In this document: positions 25,182 to 33,262 of the stretch, one piece after another
How the letters are laid out: each line of letters starts with the position of its first letter
How positions within the stretch are numbered: the stretch's first letter is position 1
Assembly: GCF_016429015.1 (NCBI RefSeq)
Contig: NZ_JAELTU010000053.1
Coordinates: 1-41,694, forward strand
Length of the DNA stretch: 41,694 bases
From: Rhizobium sp. ASV20
Lineage (GTDB): Bacteria; Pseudomonadota; Alphaproteobacteria; Rhizobiales; Rhizobiaceae
Reading direction: 5' to 3'
Program-made: the position numbers and the translations under genes
The notes under the pieces: generated by a model
Database searches by the model: none
Seen by the model: the letters and a program-made list of their open reading frames with translations, nothing else
What the model was told of the DNA's origin: nothing

Positions 25182-26186
25182 GTGGCCAAGGTTACGTTGA
25201 AGGATGTGGCGGCTGCCGCGGGCGTTGGTGCTGCAACGGTGGAGCGTGCGCTCAACGGGCGCGGCAATGTCTTGCCGGAGACCGCGGAGAAGATATTCAT
25301 TGCGGCCAAGCGGCTCGGTTATCGCGCGCCGCTTGCCGGCGCGAGGCACGGTCTTGTGCGCATCGAGGTCGTGTTGCTGCGGCCCGAAACCTACTTCTAT
25401 TCGAGGCTCAACCGCGCCTTCGAGCGCATCGCCGCCCTGCTTGACAAGGATATACAGATCCAGAGGACCTTCGCGCGTGAGGGCGATCCGGCCGATTTTT
25501 CCAGGCACATCGCCAATCCGAAGACGCGGCGCTCTGCCTTGATCGTCGTCGCGCCCGACCACCCGGATGTCGTCGGCAGTGTTCGCCACGCTGCCGAGAG
25601 CGGCATACCCGTCGTCCAGATCATGACACGGCCGGCACGGGAGCTTGCCTATGTCGGGATCGACAACGAAGCTGCCGGTCGCACGGCTGCCTTCTATATG
25701 GCGCGCATGCAGGCCGGCACCGCCGGCACTTTCGTTGCGCTTTGTCACAGCGGCTCTTACGAAAACCACAAGGCACGTATCCGCGGATTCTCCGACTATC
25801 TGCTTCATCACGCGAACCCGTCGCATCGCTTCGTCGAGGTTATGTTCGATGAAGACGATGAAATGAAGACGATGGAGTTGCTGACGAGCGCCTTCGCCCG
25901 ATACCCCGATATTGCCGGCCTCTATAGTGCCGGTGGGGACAATGCCGCGATTGCCACCGTTCTGCGCCGCCATCGGCAGCGGCCTGTCTTCTGGGTCGGG
26001 CATGAATTATCCGATGCGACGCGCGGCTATCTGAAAGAAGGCCTGATGACGATCGTGCTCGACCAGGCGCCGGAAGTTCAGGCGCGCCGCGCCATCGACC
26101 TCACGCTAAAGCGGCTGGGGCTGATCGATACGGATATCGACCCCGAGCCGGTTCGCTTTCTGACGGTGACCGCCGAAAGCGTTTGA
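25182..26186 (+). CDS. LacI-family transcriptional regulator
   Basis: 334 residues. The LacI helix-turn-helix and hinge is at the N-terminus: VTLKDVAAAAGVGAATVERAL followed by NGRGNVLPETAEKIFIAAKRLGYR. A periplasmic-binding-protein-like sugar domain occupies about 60-330 (SALIVVAPDHPDVVGSV, YVGIDNEAAGRTAAFYMARM, GLYSAGGDNAAIATVL). The start is GTG 25182, preceded by GAGGGG; no in-frame ATG fits the family N-terminus. Ala-Thr-Val-Glu in the recognition helix is less usual than the common AT-V-S-R form. No sugar transport or catabolic genes are adjacent, so the regulon must lie elsewhere apart from its own gene. Confidence 0.92.
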   Translation: MAKVTLKDVAAAAGVGAATVERALNGRGNVLPETAEKIFIAAKRLGYRAPLAGARHGLVRIEVVLLRPETYFYSRLNRAFERIAALLDKDIQIQRTFAREGDPADFSRHIANPKTRRSALIVVAPDHPDVVGSVRHAAESGIPVVQIMTRPARELAYVGIDNEAAGRTAAFYMARMQAGTAGTFVALCHSGSYENHKARIRGFSDYLLHHANPSHRFVEVMFDEDDEMKTMELLTSAFARYPDIAGLYSAGGDNAAIATVLRRHRQRPVFWVGHELSDATRGYLKEGLMTIVLDQAPEVQARRAIDLTLKRLGLIDTDIDPEPVRFLTVTAESV

Positions 26187-26232
26187 CGATATCAGCCCTT
26201 TTGCTGGCGATGGAATGCCAGCGGCGATATCG
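26187..26232 (+). terminator. Nested inverted repeats after the LacI-family gene
   Basis: CGATATC (26187-26193) pairs with GATATCG (26226-26232), and inside them GCTGGC (26203-26208) pairs with GCCAGC (26217-26222). They start one base after the stop codon and no T-run follows. Possibly a transcript end. Confidence 0.4.
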
Positions 26233-26309
26233 CCAAACTCAAGCCTGCCATAGCGGACGCCCCGCATTCAATCGCAGCGATCCGCTTGAGGCTGTAACGA
26301 GAGGCAGGC

Positions 26310-26513
26310 TTAAGAGCCTGCTGCGCCAATCCCTCTCGGGCCATCGAGGCGGGCGACCTTCTGTTCCAAGGATCGCACCTCCTCTATCATGACGCCGAGT
26401 GCCGACATGATGAGCGCGTGGTCGCGGCCTTCCGCACCTTGGGACAGAGCAAGAGCGCGAGCATTGAGCTCCTGACTTATCGAGTTGAGCCGATCGATCA
26501 TGTTCTGGTCCAT
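26310..26513 (-). CDS. Small hypothetical protein, 67 residues
   Basis: Not recognised. From ATG 26513, behind a strong AAGGAG, the protein reads MDQNMIDRLNSISQELNARA and ends in GAAGS. It is mostly helical, with LGVMIEEVRSLEQKVARL (about residues 40-57) able to form a short coiled coil. No signal or membrane segment. The open frame extends 22 residues further upstream but lacks a ribosome site there. The Shine-Dalgarno and heptad-like pattern support a real gene. A 7-bp hairpin (26304-26321) overlaps its stop codon and may end the transcript. Confidence 0.65.
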   Translation of the reverse strand: MDQNMIDRLNSISQELNARALALSQGAEGRDHALIMSALGVMIEEVRSLEQKVARLDGPRGIGAAGS

Positions 26514-26708
26514 AGCTATCTCCTTTGCAAACAACCGAACAGGGGTGCCATATGTTTGGGAATGCGCCGCGCGGGGCATTTGTTCCGATGATGGGCTTTC
26601 ACCAGGTTGGGGCAGGGCTCAGGGGATCGACATATTCTGGTCGCGCAGGAAGACACGCCGGCCCGATACGGGCGGCTTTTGCTGAGCCTTCGTTTGGCAC
26701 TCACGCTT

Positions 26709-27614
26709 CTATCCGATTTGCAGCAATTGCTGTGCCGTCGAGCTGATTATATCGGCAAGTTGCGTCAGCAGCGGACCGGTCGGGGCGCTTTTGCGCCAGC
26801 AAAGGCCGATCCGGCGTGTCGGGTTGCCGTCTTCGAACGACAGAAGCCGTATCTTGTCCGATGACCCCATGGGGCTGACGGTTACCAGTGCTGGCAGCAA
26901 GGTGACTCCGACATTGGTGCTGACCATGAGACGCAAGGTCTCCAGGCTTGTTGCCTGGAAGGACGAACGATGGCCTGCGCCGGAGAGCCGGCAGACGTCC
27001 AGCGCATGTTCGCGCAGGCAATGACCCTCTTCCAGCAGCATCAGGTCATGGCAGCCGAGATCGTCCATTCGGATGTTTTTGCGTTCGGCCAGTGGATGTT
27101 TCTCGGGAACTGCCAGAAGGAACGGCTCCTCGAACAGGAGTTCGGTCTGCAATTGATCGGCGTCGACGGGAAGGGCGAGGAGCGCGGCGTCGAGCTCGCC
27201 GTCCCTCAGGCGCGAAAGCAACGTGTTGCTCTTTTCCTCGATGAGCAGCAGCTCAAGCTCCGGAAACCGCTCATGGATCGGAGGCACGACATGCGGCAGG
27301 AGATAGGGGCCGAGCGTCGGAAAGACGCCCAGGCGCAGCACGCCGAGTTCCGGATTCTGTCGCAGCAGCGCCGCATTCTTCAACTGCTGGACATCGACCA
27401 GAATTCGCGTCGCCCGTTCAACTGCATCCTTGCCGAAATCGGTCAGCATGACAGAGCGCGAATCGCGTTCGACAAGAGGTGTGCCAAGCTCGCCCTCAAG
27501 CTTGCGGATCTGGGCCGACAAGGTCGGCTGGCTCACCAGGCAGGCCTCGGCTGCGCGGCCGAAGTGACGATACTTGGCCAGCGCGACGAGATATTCCAGT
27601 TCCCTCAATGTCAT
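26709..27614 (-). CDS. oxyR: Hydrogen peroxide sensor OxyR (LysR family)
   Basis: 301 residues. The LysR helix-turn-helix is at about 1-60 (LEYLVALAKYRHFGRAAEAC, LSAQIRKLEGELG). The redox cysteines are at 199 and 208 (EEGHCLREHALDVCRL), the same numbers as in E. coli OxyR, so peroxide sensing by disulfide formation is expected. The gene follows ahpF by 16 bases in the same direction. OxyR is thus the last gene of the peroxidase operon it probably controls, not a divergent gene as in many bacteria. A matching OxyR site stands before ahpC. Confidence 0.93.
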   Translation of the reverse strand: MTLRELEYLVALAKYRHFGRAAEACLVSQPTLSAQIRKLEGELGTPLVERDSRSVMLTDFGKDAVERATRILVDVQQLKNAALLRQNPELGVLRLGVFPTLGPYLLPHVVPPIHERFPELELLLIEEKSNTLLSRLRDGELDAALLALPVDADQLQTELLFEEPFLLAVPEKHPLAERKNIRMDDLGCHDLMLLEEGHCLREHALDVCRLSGAGHRSSFQATSLETLRLMVSTNVGVTLLPALVTVSPMGSSDKIRLLSFEDGNPTRRIGLCWRKSAPTGPLLTQLADIISSTAQQLLQIG

Positions 27615-27630
27615 GAGACGTCTCGTCTCA

Positions 27631-29211
27631 TCAGGCGGCCTTGGCTTCTTCTTCGTCCGGCGCCGAAGTGCGGATCAGATAATCAAAGGCCGCAAGCGAA
27701 GCCTTTGCACCTTCACCGAGAGCAATGACGATCTGCTTATAGGGAACCGTCGTGCAATCGCCAGCAGCAAACACGCCCGGGATCGACGTCTGGCCGTGAT
27801 GGTCCACCTCGATTTCGCCGCGAGCCGAAAGAGCGATCGTGCCCTTCAGCCATTCGGTATTCGGCAGCAGTCCGATCTGCACGAAGACACCGTCGAGCGT
27901 CAGGCTGTGATTGTTGCCCTTCGCGCGATCCTCGTAGACAAGGCCTGTGACCTTGCTGCCATCGCCCAAAACTTCCGTCGTTTTCGCCGAAAGAATGATA
28001 TCGACGTTGGCAAGGCTGCGCAGCTTGCGCTGCAGAACATCGTCGGCGCGCAGCTTGCTGTCGAATTCAATAAGCGTGACGTGCTTGACGACACCGGCAA
28101 GATCGATCGCCGCTTCGACGCCGGAATTGCCGCCGCCGATGACGGCAACGCTCTTGCCCTTGAACAATGGGCCATCGCAATGCGGGCAATAGGCGACACC
28201 CTTGTTGCGGTAAAGCTCCTCGCCCGGCACACCCATCTGACGCCAGCGTGCGCCCGTCGACAGGATGACGGTACGCGATCTCAGCGTTGCGCCGCTTTCC
28301 AGCTCGACTTCGAAGACATCGCCGTGGCGACCGAGCTTCTGCGCACGCTGCAGGTTCATGATCTCGACCGGATAGTCCTTCACATGCGTCTCAAGCGCTG
28401 TGGCAAAGGCCGGTCCTTCGGTGTGCGGAACTGAAATGAAATTCTCGATCGCCATCGTGTCGAGCACCTGGCCGCCGAAGCGTTCGGCAACCACGCCGGT
28501 CCGGATACCCTTCCGGGCGGCATAGATTGCCGAAGCGGCACCGGCCGGGCCGCCGCCTACGACGAGGACGTCGAAGGTTTCGAGCGTCTTCAGCCTCTCT
28601 GCGGCACGCTTGACCGCACCCGTATCGAGCTTGGCGATGATCTGTTCGACCTCCATGCGGCCCTGTCCGAAGACCTCGCCATTCAGGTAGATCGTCGGCA
28701 CGGACATGACCTTTCGATCGGCGACTTCCTTCGGGAAGACGGCGCCGTCGATAGCGACATGGCTGATCCGCGGGTTGAGGATAGACATCAGATTCAATGC
28801 CTGCACGACATCGGGGCAATTCTGGCAGGATAGCGAGAAATAGGTCTCGAAGCGGAACTCGCCCTCGAGATCGCGGATCTGGTCGAGGATCGCTTGTTCG
28901 ACGCGCGGCGGATGGCCGCCGGTCTGCAGCAATGCAAGGACCAGGGAGGTGAATTCGTGGCCGAGCGGAATGCCGGCAAAGCGCAGGTTGATATCGTGGC
29001 CGGGGCTCGTCAATGCGAAGGAAGGCGCTCGCTCGCTGCCATCGCGCTGCTCGGCCAGCACGATTTTGTCCGAAAGACTGACGATGTCCTTCAGAAGAGC
29101 CAGCATTTCCGTCGACTTGGCGCTGTCGTCGACATTGGCGCGGATCTCGATCGGACGCACGACCTTCTCCAGATAGGCCTTCAATTGGCTCTTCAGCGCG
29201 TCGTCAAGCAT
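27631..29211 (-). CDS. ahpF: Alkyl hydroperoxide reductase subunit F
   Basis: 526 residues (E. coli AhpF 521). This NADH-dependent flavoprotein reduces AhpC. The N-terminal double thioredoxin-like domain has its Cys-x-x-Cys in LSCQNCPDVVQ (about 127-133). The FAD/NAD part carries FDVLVVGGGPAGAASAIYAA (about 214-233), the second redox pair in AYCPHCDGPLF (about 345-348) and VAVIGGGNSGVEAAIDLAG (about 357-375), then VFAAGDCTTVP. ATG 29211 matches the family start (MLDDALKSQLKAYLEK); a 19-residue longer frame is unsupported. It is second in ahpC-ahpF-oxyR, separated from ahpC by 117 bases that contain a hairpin. Confidence 0.96.
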   Translation of the reverse strand: MLDDALKSQLKAYLEKVVRPIEIRANVDDSAKSTEMLALLKDIVSLSDKIVLAEQRDGSERAPSFALTSPGHDINLRFAGIPLGHEFTSLVLALLQTGGHPPRVEQAILDQIRDLEGEFRFETYFSLSCQNCPDVVQALNLMSILNPRISHVAIDGAVFPKEVADRKVMSVPTIYLNGEVFGQGRMEVEQIIAKLDTGAVKRAAERLKTLETFDVLVVGGGPAGAASAIYAARKGIRTGVVAERFGGQVLDTMAIENFISVPHTEGPAFATALETHVKDYPVEIMNLQRAQKLGRHGDVFEVELESGATLRSRTVILSTGARWRQMGVPGEELYRNKGVAYCPHCDGPLFKGKSVAVIGGGNSGVEAAIDLAGVVKHVTLIEFDSKLRADDVLQRKLRSLANVDIILSAKTTEVLGDGSKVTGLVYEDRAKGNNHSLTLDGVFVQIGLLPNTEWLKGTIALSARGEIEVDHHGQTSIPGVFAAGDCTTVPYKQIVIALGEGAKASLAAFDYLIRTSAPDEEEAKAA

Positions 29212-29288
29212 CGATATGTCTCCTGCGGGAAATAAGAACTCGTCGCCAGCCTGGTGCGGCGGACGCATAGGCTCTCGTATCTATTGGG

Positions 29289-29316
29289 TGGCCTTCCCCT
29301 GCAACAGGGAAGGCCA
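29289..29316 (-). terminator. Intercistronic hairpin between ahpC and ahpF
   Basis: TGGCCTTCCC (29289-29298) pairs perfectly with GGGAAGGCCA (29307-29316) around an 8-base loop. It starts 13 bases after the ahpC stop in the direction of transcription and has no T-run. It probably attenuates or stabilises the message so that AhpC is made in excess of AhpF. Confidence 0.55.
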
Positions 29317-29328
29317 ATGCTTCTCAGA

Positions 29329-29892
29329 TCAGATCTTGCCGACGAGCTGCAGCGAAGGAGCAAGCGTCTTTTCGCCTTCTTCCCACTTTGCCGGGCAAAC
29401 TTCGCCCGGATGCGAGCGAACATACTGAGCAGCCTTGATGCGGCGCAGGAGGTCGACGGCGTTGCGGCCGATGCCTTCTGCGGTGATTTCCATAGCCTGA
29501 ATAACGCCGTCCGGATCGACAACGAAGGTGCCGCGGTCAGCAAGGCCTTCGGCTTCGCGCATGACGTCGAAGTTGCGCGTGATGGCGCCGGTGGGATCGC
29601 CGATCATGGCATACTGGATCTTGCCGATGGTCTCGGAGCTGTCATGCCAGGCCTTGTGGGTGAAATGCGTGTCCGTCGAGACGGAAAACACTTCGACGCC
29701 GAGACGCTGAAGCTCGGAATAATGGTCGGCGACGTCACCAAGCTCGGTCGGGCAGACGAAGGTGAAGTCGGCCGGATAAAAGAAGAAAACCGCCCACTTG
29801 CCAGCGATGTCAGCTTCCGTGACTTCGACGAATTTTCCCTGCTTGAAGGCCTGGGCTTTGAATGGCTTAACGGCGGTATTGAGAACGGACAT
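29329..29892 (-). CDS. ahpC: Alkyl hydroperoxide reductase subunit C (peroxiredoxin)
   Basis: 187 residues, the length of E. coli AhpC. It reduces hydrogen peroxide, organic peroxides and peroxynitrite. The peroxidatic Cys47 is in ADFTFVCPTELGD and the resolving Cys166 in HPGEVCPAKW, marking a typical two-cysteine peroxiredoxin that works as a dimer/decamer with AhpF. ATG 29892 gives the family start MSVLNTAVKPFKA. It leads the ahpC-ahpF-oxyR operon. A sigma70-like promoter and an OxyR-type tandem site lie 41-106 bases upstream. Confidence 0.97.
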   Translation of the reverse strand: MSVLNTAVKPFKAQAFKQGKFVEVTEADIAGKWAVFFFYPADFTFVCPTELGDVADHYSELQRLGVEVFSVSTDTHFTHKAWHDSSETIGKIQYAMIGDPTGAITRNFDVMREAEGLADRGTFVVDPDGVIQAMEITAEGIGRNAVDLLRRIKAAQYVRSHPGEVCPAKWEEGEKTLAPSLQLVGKI

Positions 29893-29932
29893 GGTACCCT
29901 TGCAATGTTTGGACAGATGTATTTCGCGCCGC

Positions 29933-29960
29933 AACATAGTGCGTGCGCCGCAATAAGCAA
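29933..29960 (-). promoter_or_regulatory. ahpC promoter
   Basis: Read on the minus strand: -35 TTGCTT (29960-29955), spacer of 16 bases, -10 TATGTT (29938-29933). Transcription would start about 35 bases before the ahpC ATG. The OxyR-like site begins one base upstream of the -35, the position expected for direct activation. Confidence 0.6.
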
Positions 29961-29961
29961 A

Positions 29962-29998
29962 ATAGATAAATCAGAAAGAATCGATAGTTTCCATCTAT
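29962..29998. promoter_or_regulatory. Tandem OxyR binding site
   Basis: ATAGTTTCCATCTAT (29984-29998) fits the OxyR element ATAGntnnnanCTAT at every defined base. Seven bases to its left a degraded second copy, beginning ATAGAT (29962-29976), keeps the correct N7 spacing of the E. coli OxyR tandem site. The known motif, its spacing, its place beside the -35 and the oxyR gene in the same operon all agree. Confidence 0.75.
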
Positions 29999-30129
29999 CT
30001 TGACTGGCTGGAGTTGCCTTGCTTGTGGATATTCGTTCGCGCCGTCTGCCGCTTCGGAGCAATGAGAGGGCGACGAGCCGGATGGCATTCTGCTGCGGAT
30101 GAAGCCGCAAATTCAAAGGCGCAAATATT

Positions 30130-31014
30130 TTACCGACGTTGCCCGGATTGCGTGCCGCAGCTCATCGTAACGAGCCAGTCGCGGAGCATCTCGGCCTCCC
30201 TGGAGAGCTGGCTTGCCTGGATCAGCCAATAGGCTTTGTCCGTGTCCACGGGCGAATCGAACAGGGTGATCAATCTTCCCGCGGCGAGTTCTTCGGAAAT
30301 CAGGGAAATGGGGCAGAGACCAACACCCTGGGCGCCGATAACGGAACCGACCATCAAGCTGAAATCGGCAAAGATCGGGTTGGGCTTGAGAGGTTTATGG
30401 ATTTCATGAAGCGCAAACCAGCGCGTCCAGGCAGCTGTCGTCTCATCGTGGAGCAGCTCGGCATCGTGCAAATCGACCGGCCTATCAAATGGCCCGTGAC
30501 GGCGATTGAATTCCACCGAACAGACCGGCCGCGTCTCGCCGCTCAAAAGGGCTATGGCATTGACGTCCGGCTTCGTTCCGTGACGGATCAGCAGATCGAC
30601 GCTTGCAGCTTCCGGCGTCTTTGCGTCGAGCGCATAGACGATGTTGATGCGGATATCGGGATGCACCTTTCTGAATTCCGGCAACCGCGGTATCAGCCAG
30701 CGCGTGGCAACGGATGCGATGCATGCGACGCTGACGGGCCGTTCGTGGCTTTCGCGCCGCAATTGCTGCGCGGCGCTCTCGATATGCGCAAGGCCGCTTG
30801 CCACGGCCGCTCCGAATTCCCGGCCGGCAGGCGTCGCGGTCACGCCGCGTGCGTGCCGCGTAAACAGGCTAACGCCGAGCCAGGCCTCAATCACGCGCAC
30901 ATGCTGGCTTATTCCGGCGGCCGTCTGATTGAGTTCGGCCGCGGCTCTGGCGAAGCTCTCGTGGCGTATGGCCATCTCGAACGCGCGGAGGGAGGCATAG
31001 GGAATAGGGCGCAT
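30130..31014 (-). CDS. LysR-family regulator, GcvA-like
   Basis: 294 residues. The helix-turn-helix region reads LRAFEMAIRHESFARAAAEL then NQTAAGISQHVRVIEAWLG (about 9-47), with the AAxxISxxV pattern of GcvA-like members. The effector domain includes VACIASVATRWLIPRLPEF, DLLIRHGTKPD and GAQGVGLCPISLI. It is divergent from a DUF1989 gene and probably regulates it. The ATG at 31014 touches a perfect 12-bp inverted repeat, and I see no Shine-Dalgarno between them. Effector unknown. Confidence 0.9.
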   Translation of the reverse strand: MRPIPYASLRAFEMAIRHESFARAAAELNQTAAGISQHVRVIEAWLGVSLFTRHARGVTATPAGREFGAAVASGLAHIESAAQQLRRESHERPVSVACIASVATRWLIPRLPEFRKVHPDIRINIVYALDAKTPEAASVDLLIRHGTKPDVNAIALLSGETRPVCSVEFNRRHGPFDRPVDLHDAELLHDETTAAWTRWFALHEIHKPLKPNPIFADFSLMVGSVIGAQGVGLCPISLISEELAAGRLITLFDSPVDTDKAYWLIQASQLSREAEMLRDWLVTMSCGTQSGQRR

Positions 31015-31047
31015 GCGCTAAGGCTAAGCATGACCTAGCCTTAGCGC
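31015..31047. promoter_or_regulatory. Perfect 12-bp inverted repeat between the LysR and DUF1989 genes
   Basis: GCGCTAAGGCTA (31015-31026) and TAGCCTTAGCGC (31036-31047) are exact inverted copies around AGCATGACC. It begins at the base next to the LysR start codon. As DNA it is a candidate LysR operator. As RNA on the minus strand it would be a strong hairpin covering the region where the LysR ribosome binding site should be. Confidence 0.6.
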
Positions 31048-31144
31048 AAGAGCAAAGCGTGTTGTGCATTGTCTCGATCCGGCTACAGTGCAAGCGAACT
31101 TGCCGCCTGAAATTGCGGCTCCCGCGAAGGACCGTGTGATCTCG

Positions 31145-32023
31145 ATGCAGAAAGTCCATACCACGCCCGCCTCAGCCTCAAGCCCAGCTCCGGCCGACGC
31201 CGAAGAGCGGCGCAGCAAGCCGGCCGTCGTCGTCTACCCGAATGAAACGCTGCCGCCGATGAACATGGATATCCTTCATGCGGCAAGGCAAAGCATGATT
31301 AAGGTTGCGGAGGTCATCGTGCCGCCACGGGACGCGGGCAGCTTTCGGGTGCCGAAGGGGCACTTCTTCCGCATCGTCAGCATGGAAGGGTCGCAGGTCG
31401 GCGACCTCAATCTGTGGAACGCCGACGATCTTACCGAGCGCTTCTTTAGCGGCAAGACCCGCGCGCTTCATGCCACGCATGTTGGAGTGGGCGATCGGCT
31501 GTGGAGCAGCTTGCCCTATCTGCGCCCCATGGCGACGATTACCCACGATACGCTCGGCTGGTATGGCTGGGATGCGGACGGAGCAGGCGTGCATGATGTG
31601 ATCGGCACGCGGTGCGACCCCTATACGAACCGGCTGCTGAAGGGCGATGACTACCACCATTGCTGCCACTCGAACCTGTCTCGCGCGCTCGCGTCAGCAA
31701 CGGGCATGACCGTCCGCGACGCGGAAATGCATGTTCATGATGTGCTGAATGTCTTCATGTGCACGGGGTTCACCCGCGATACCCATCAGTATTTTATGAA
31801 GGCAAGCCCGGTACGGCCGGGTGATTTCATCGAATTCTTTGCGGAGATTGACCTTCTGGGAGCCATTTCCGCATGCCCAGGCGGTGATTGCGGCAGCGGC
31901 CATTCAAGCGATGTCGCGCCGTGCTATCCGCTGGGCGTCGAGATCTGGCGGCCCGATCCGGGAAGCCTTATCGGTCGGGATTTCCCCGTGCGCAATGCCT
32001 ATCCCAGAACGCATGGTCTTTAG
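31145..32023 (+). CDS. DUF1989 (urea carboxylase-associated family) protein
   Basis: 292 residues from ATG 31145. The family signature is visible: VIVPPRDAGSFRVPKGHFFR (about 58-77), EGSQVGDLNLWNADDLTERF (about 82-101), DVIGTRCDPYTNRLL (about 153-167), HHCCHSNLSRAL (about 172-183) and HVHDVLNVFMCTGF (about 199-212). Members are found next to urea carboxylase or amino-acid metabolism genes and their biochemistry is poorly known. Conserved His and Cys in the middle suggest a metal site (inference). The N-terminal 35 residues are Pro/Ala-rich and low in conservation, so the start is uncertain: GTG 31064 and ATG 31259 share the frame. A 13-bp hairpin follows the gene. Confidence 0.82.
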   Translation: MQKVHTTPASASSPAPADAEERRSKPAVVVYPNETLPPMNMDILHAARQSMIKVAEVIVPPRDAGSFRVPKGHFFRIVSMEGSQVGDLNLWNADDLTERFFSGKTRALHATHVGVGDRLWSSLPYLRPMATITHDTLGWYGWDADGAGVHDVIGTRCDPYTNRLLKGDDYHHCCHSNLSRALASATGMTVRDAEMHVHDVLNVFMCTGFTRDTHQYFMKASPVRPGDFIEFFAEIDLLGAISACPGGDCGSGHSSDVAPCYPLGVEIWRPDPGSLIGRDFPVRNAYPRTHGL

Positions 32024-32061
32024 GCAGGCAAATCTCTCGTGATCGGGCGGCTGCCCAAGCA

Positions 32062-32093
32062 AATTTGCCGGCGGGTCGTACCGCCGGCAAATT
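32062..32093. terminator. Strong hairpin between convergent DUF1989 and exported-protein genes
   Basis: AATTTGCCGGCGG (32062-32074) pairs perfectly with CCGCCGGCAAATT (32081-32093) around GTCGTA. The 13-bp stem lies 38 bases after the DUF1989 stop and 40 bases beyond the end of the minus-strand gene. No long T-run, but its symmetry and place suggest a bidirectional terminator. Confidence 0.65.
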
Positions 32094-32133
32094 GAAATCA
32101 TTGGTCTGACCGAGCATAAGCTCCGTTGCCAGC

Positions 32134-32490
32134 TTAATTGCAGACGCGCATACGCTCGTAGTGGTAGCCGTCATCATACTGATTCTGAACCGGTTGGTTC
32201 TCGAACCAGCATCTCGGCGGCGGCGGTGGTGGCTCTTCGTAAACCGGACCCCGGTTGGAAAGAGCGCCGCCGACGATCAGGCCACCGATGAGGCCTGCGG
32301 CTACGCCACCTGCGATTGCCGCGCCATTACCGTGACGATGATGGCGGCGCCAGTCGTCATGTCCGCGCCAGTCGCCGCGATAGGGTGCGCGACCGTCATA
32401 ATACTGTGCCTGTGCATAGCTGGCAGGGGCGAGGGCGCCACCAACTACCGTTGCGGCCAGCAAAGCCGTTAGAATCTTTTTCTTTATCAT
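32134..32490 (-). CDS. Small exported glycine-zipper protein, 118 residues
   Basis: A Sec signal peptide (MIKKKILTALLAATVVGGAL, cleavage near SYA-QA at about 26-28) leads to a Tyr/Arg/His-rich segment (GDWRGHDDWRRHHRHGNG). Next is a glycine-zipper-like hydrophobic stretch (AIAGGVAAGLIGGLIVGG, about 63-80), then PPPPPP and a C-terminus with two cysteines (RCWFENQ, MRVCN) that could form a disulfide. GGAGGT stands just before ATG 32490; a frame eight residues longer lacks such a site. Proteins of this design are common and uncharacterised in Rhizobiales, and envelope association is likely. No partner gene nearby. Confidence 0.8.
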   Translation of the reverse strand: MIKKKILTALLAATVVGGALAPASYAQAQYYDGRAPYRGDWRGHDDWRRHHRHGNGAAIAGGVAAGLIGGLIVGGALSNRGPVYEEPPPPPPRCWFENQPVQNQYDDGYHYERMRVCN

Positions 32491-32647
32491 GACTACCTCC
32501 AAAGCAGTCTTCATGCTCAGCGAATACGCGAGCTATCTATTCAACGTTTAGAGCATGATTATGTTCGGCTGAATATTTGATGAATGAGCCGTTCATCGAC
32601 GCCAAAGCCTGGAAATCGTGGACTTTCGCGGGTGATTTCGCGGTGGG

Positions 32648-33262
32648 TCAGCTCGGTGAAACGTGTTTGCGAGTCGATTTGAGCCATTCCAGCGTCCGTG
32701 ATTCGGGGTTGGGGTTGCGGGTTATGTCGGTCACGACGGCAGCGCAGTCGGCGCCGTTCTCGAATACCCCGGAGATCCGCTCCACGGTCAGGCCGCCAAT
32801 TGCCACAAGTGGAATATTGCCGACCAAGGCTTTCCACGCGCCGATGCGTTCGAGCCCCTGGGGTGCCCAAGACATGGCTTTCAGAATGGTGGGGTAGATC
32901 GGTCCAAGGGCGATATAGTCAGGTCTAGCTGCGAGCGCAGTTTGCAGTTCTGCACCGTCATGGGTCGAAAGTCCGAGCTTCAGCCCCGCTTTTCGTATGG
33001 TGCCGAGATCTGCCGTCGCCAGGTCCTCCTGGCCGAGATGGAGGAAATCGCAGCCTTCCTCTATCGCCAATTGCCAGTAGTCATTGACGACCAGTTGGCA
33101 TCCGTTGGCCGCGCAGGTGGCCTTTGCCCTGCGTATATCCGCTCGAATTTCAAAAAGAGGGCGATTCTTGATACGCAGTTGCACAAGCTTGACGCCGAGC
33201 GGCACCAGCCGCTCGATCCAGTCAGCGCTGTCGACGATCAGGTAGAATGGGTCGAGTGTCAT
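32648..33262 (-). CDS. thiE: Thiamine-phosphate synthase ThiE
   Basis: 204 residues. ThiE joins hydroxymethylpyrimidine diphosphate and thiazole phosphate to thiamine phosphate. Recognised by FYLIVDSADWIERL, VKLVQLRIKNRP, CQLVVNDYWQLA (diphosphate/Mg site), FLHLGQEDLATADL, GLSTHDGAEL and YIALGPIYPTILKAMS. The start at 33262 overlaps the thiG stop by four bases (ATGA). The open frame continues another 112 residues upstream inside thiG, which is a shadow. Last gene of thiCOSGE. Confidence 0.93.
   Translation of the reverse strand: MTLDPFYLIVDSADWIERLVPLGVKLVQLRIKNRPLFEIRADIRRAKATCAANGCQLVVNDYWQLAIEEGCDFLHLGQEDLATADLGTIRKAGLKLGLSTHDGAELQTALAARPDYIALGPIYPTILKAMSWAPQGLERIGAWKALVGNIPLVAIGGLTVERISGVFENGADCAAVVTDITRNPNPESRTLEWLKSTRKHVSPS

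Noticed and set aside
32546..32580. AGAGCATGATTATGTTCGGC segment before the exported-protein gene
   Set aside because: It recalls an edge of a rhizobial repeat but is too short and lacks the second arm, so I do not annotate it.
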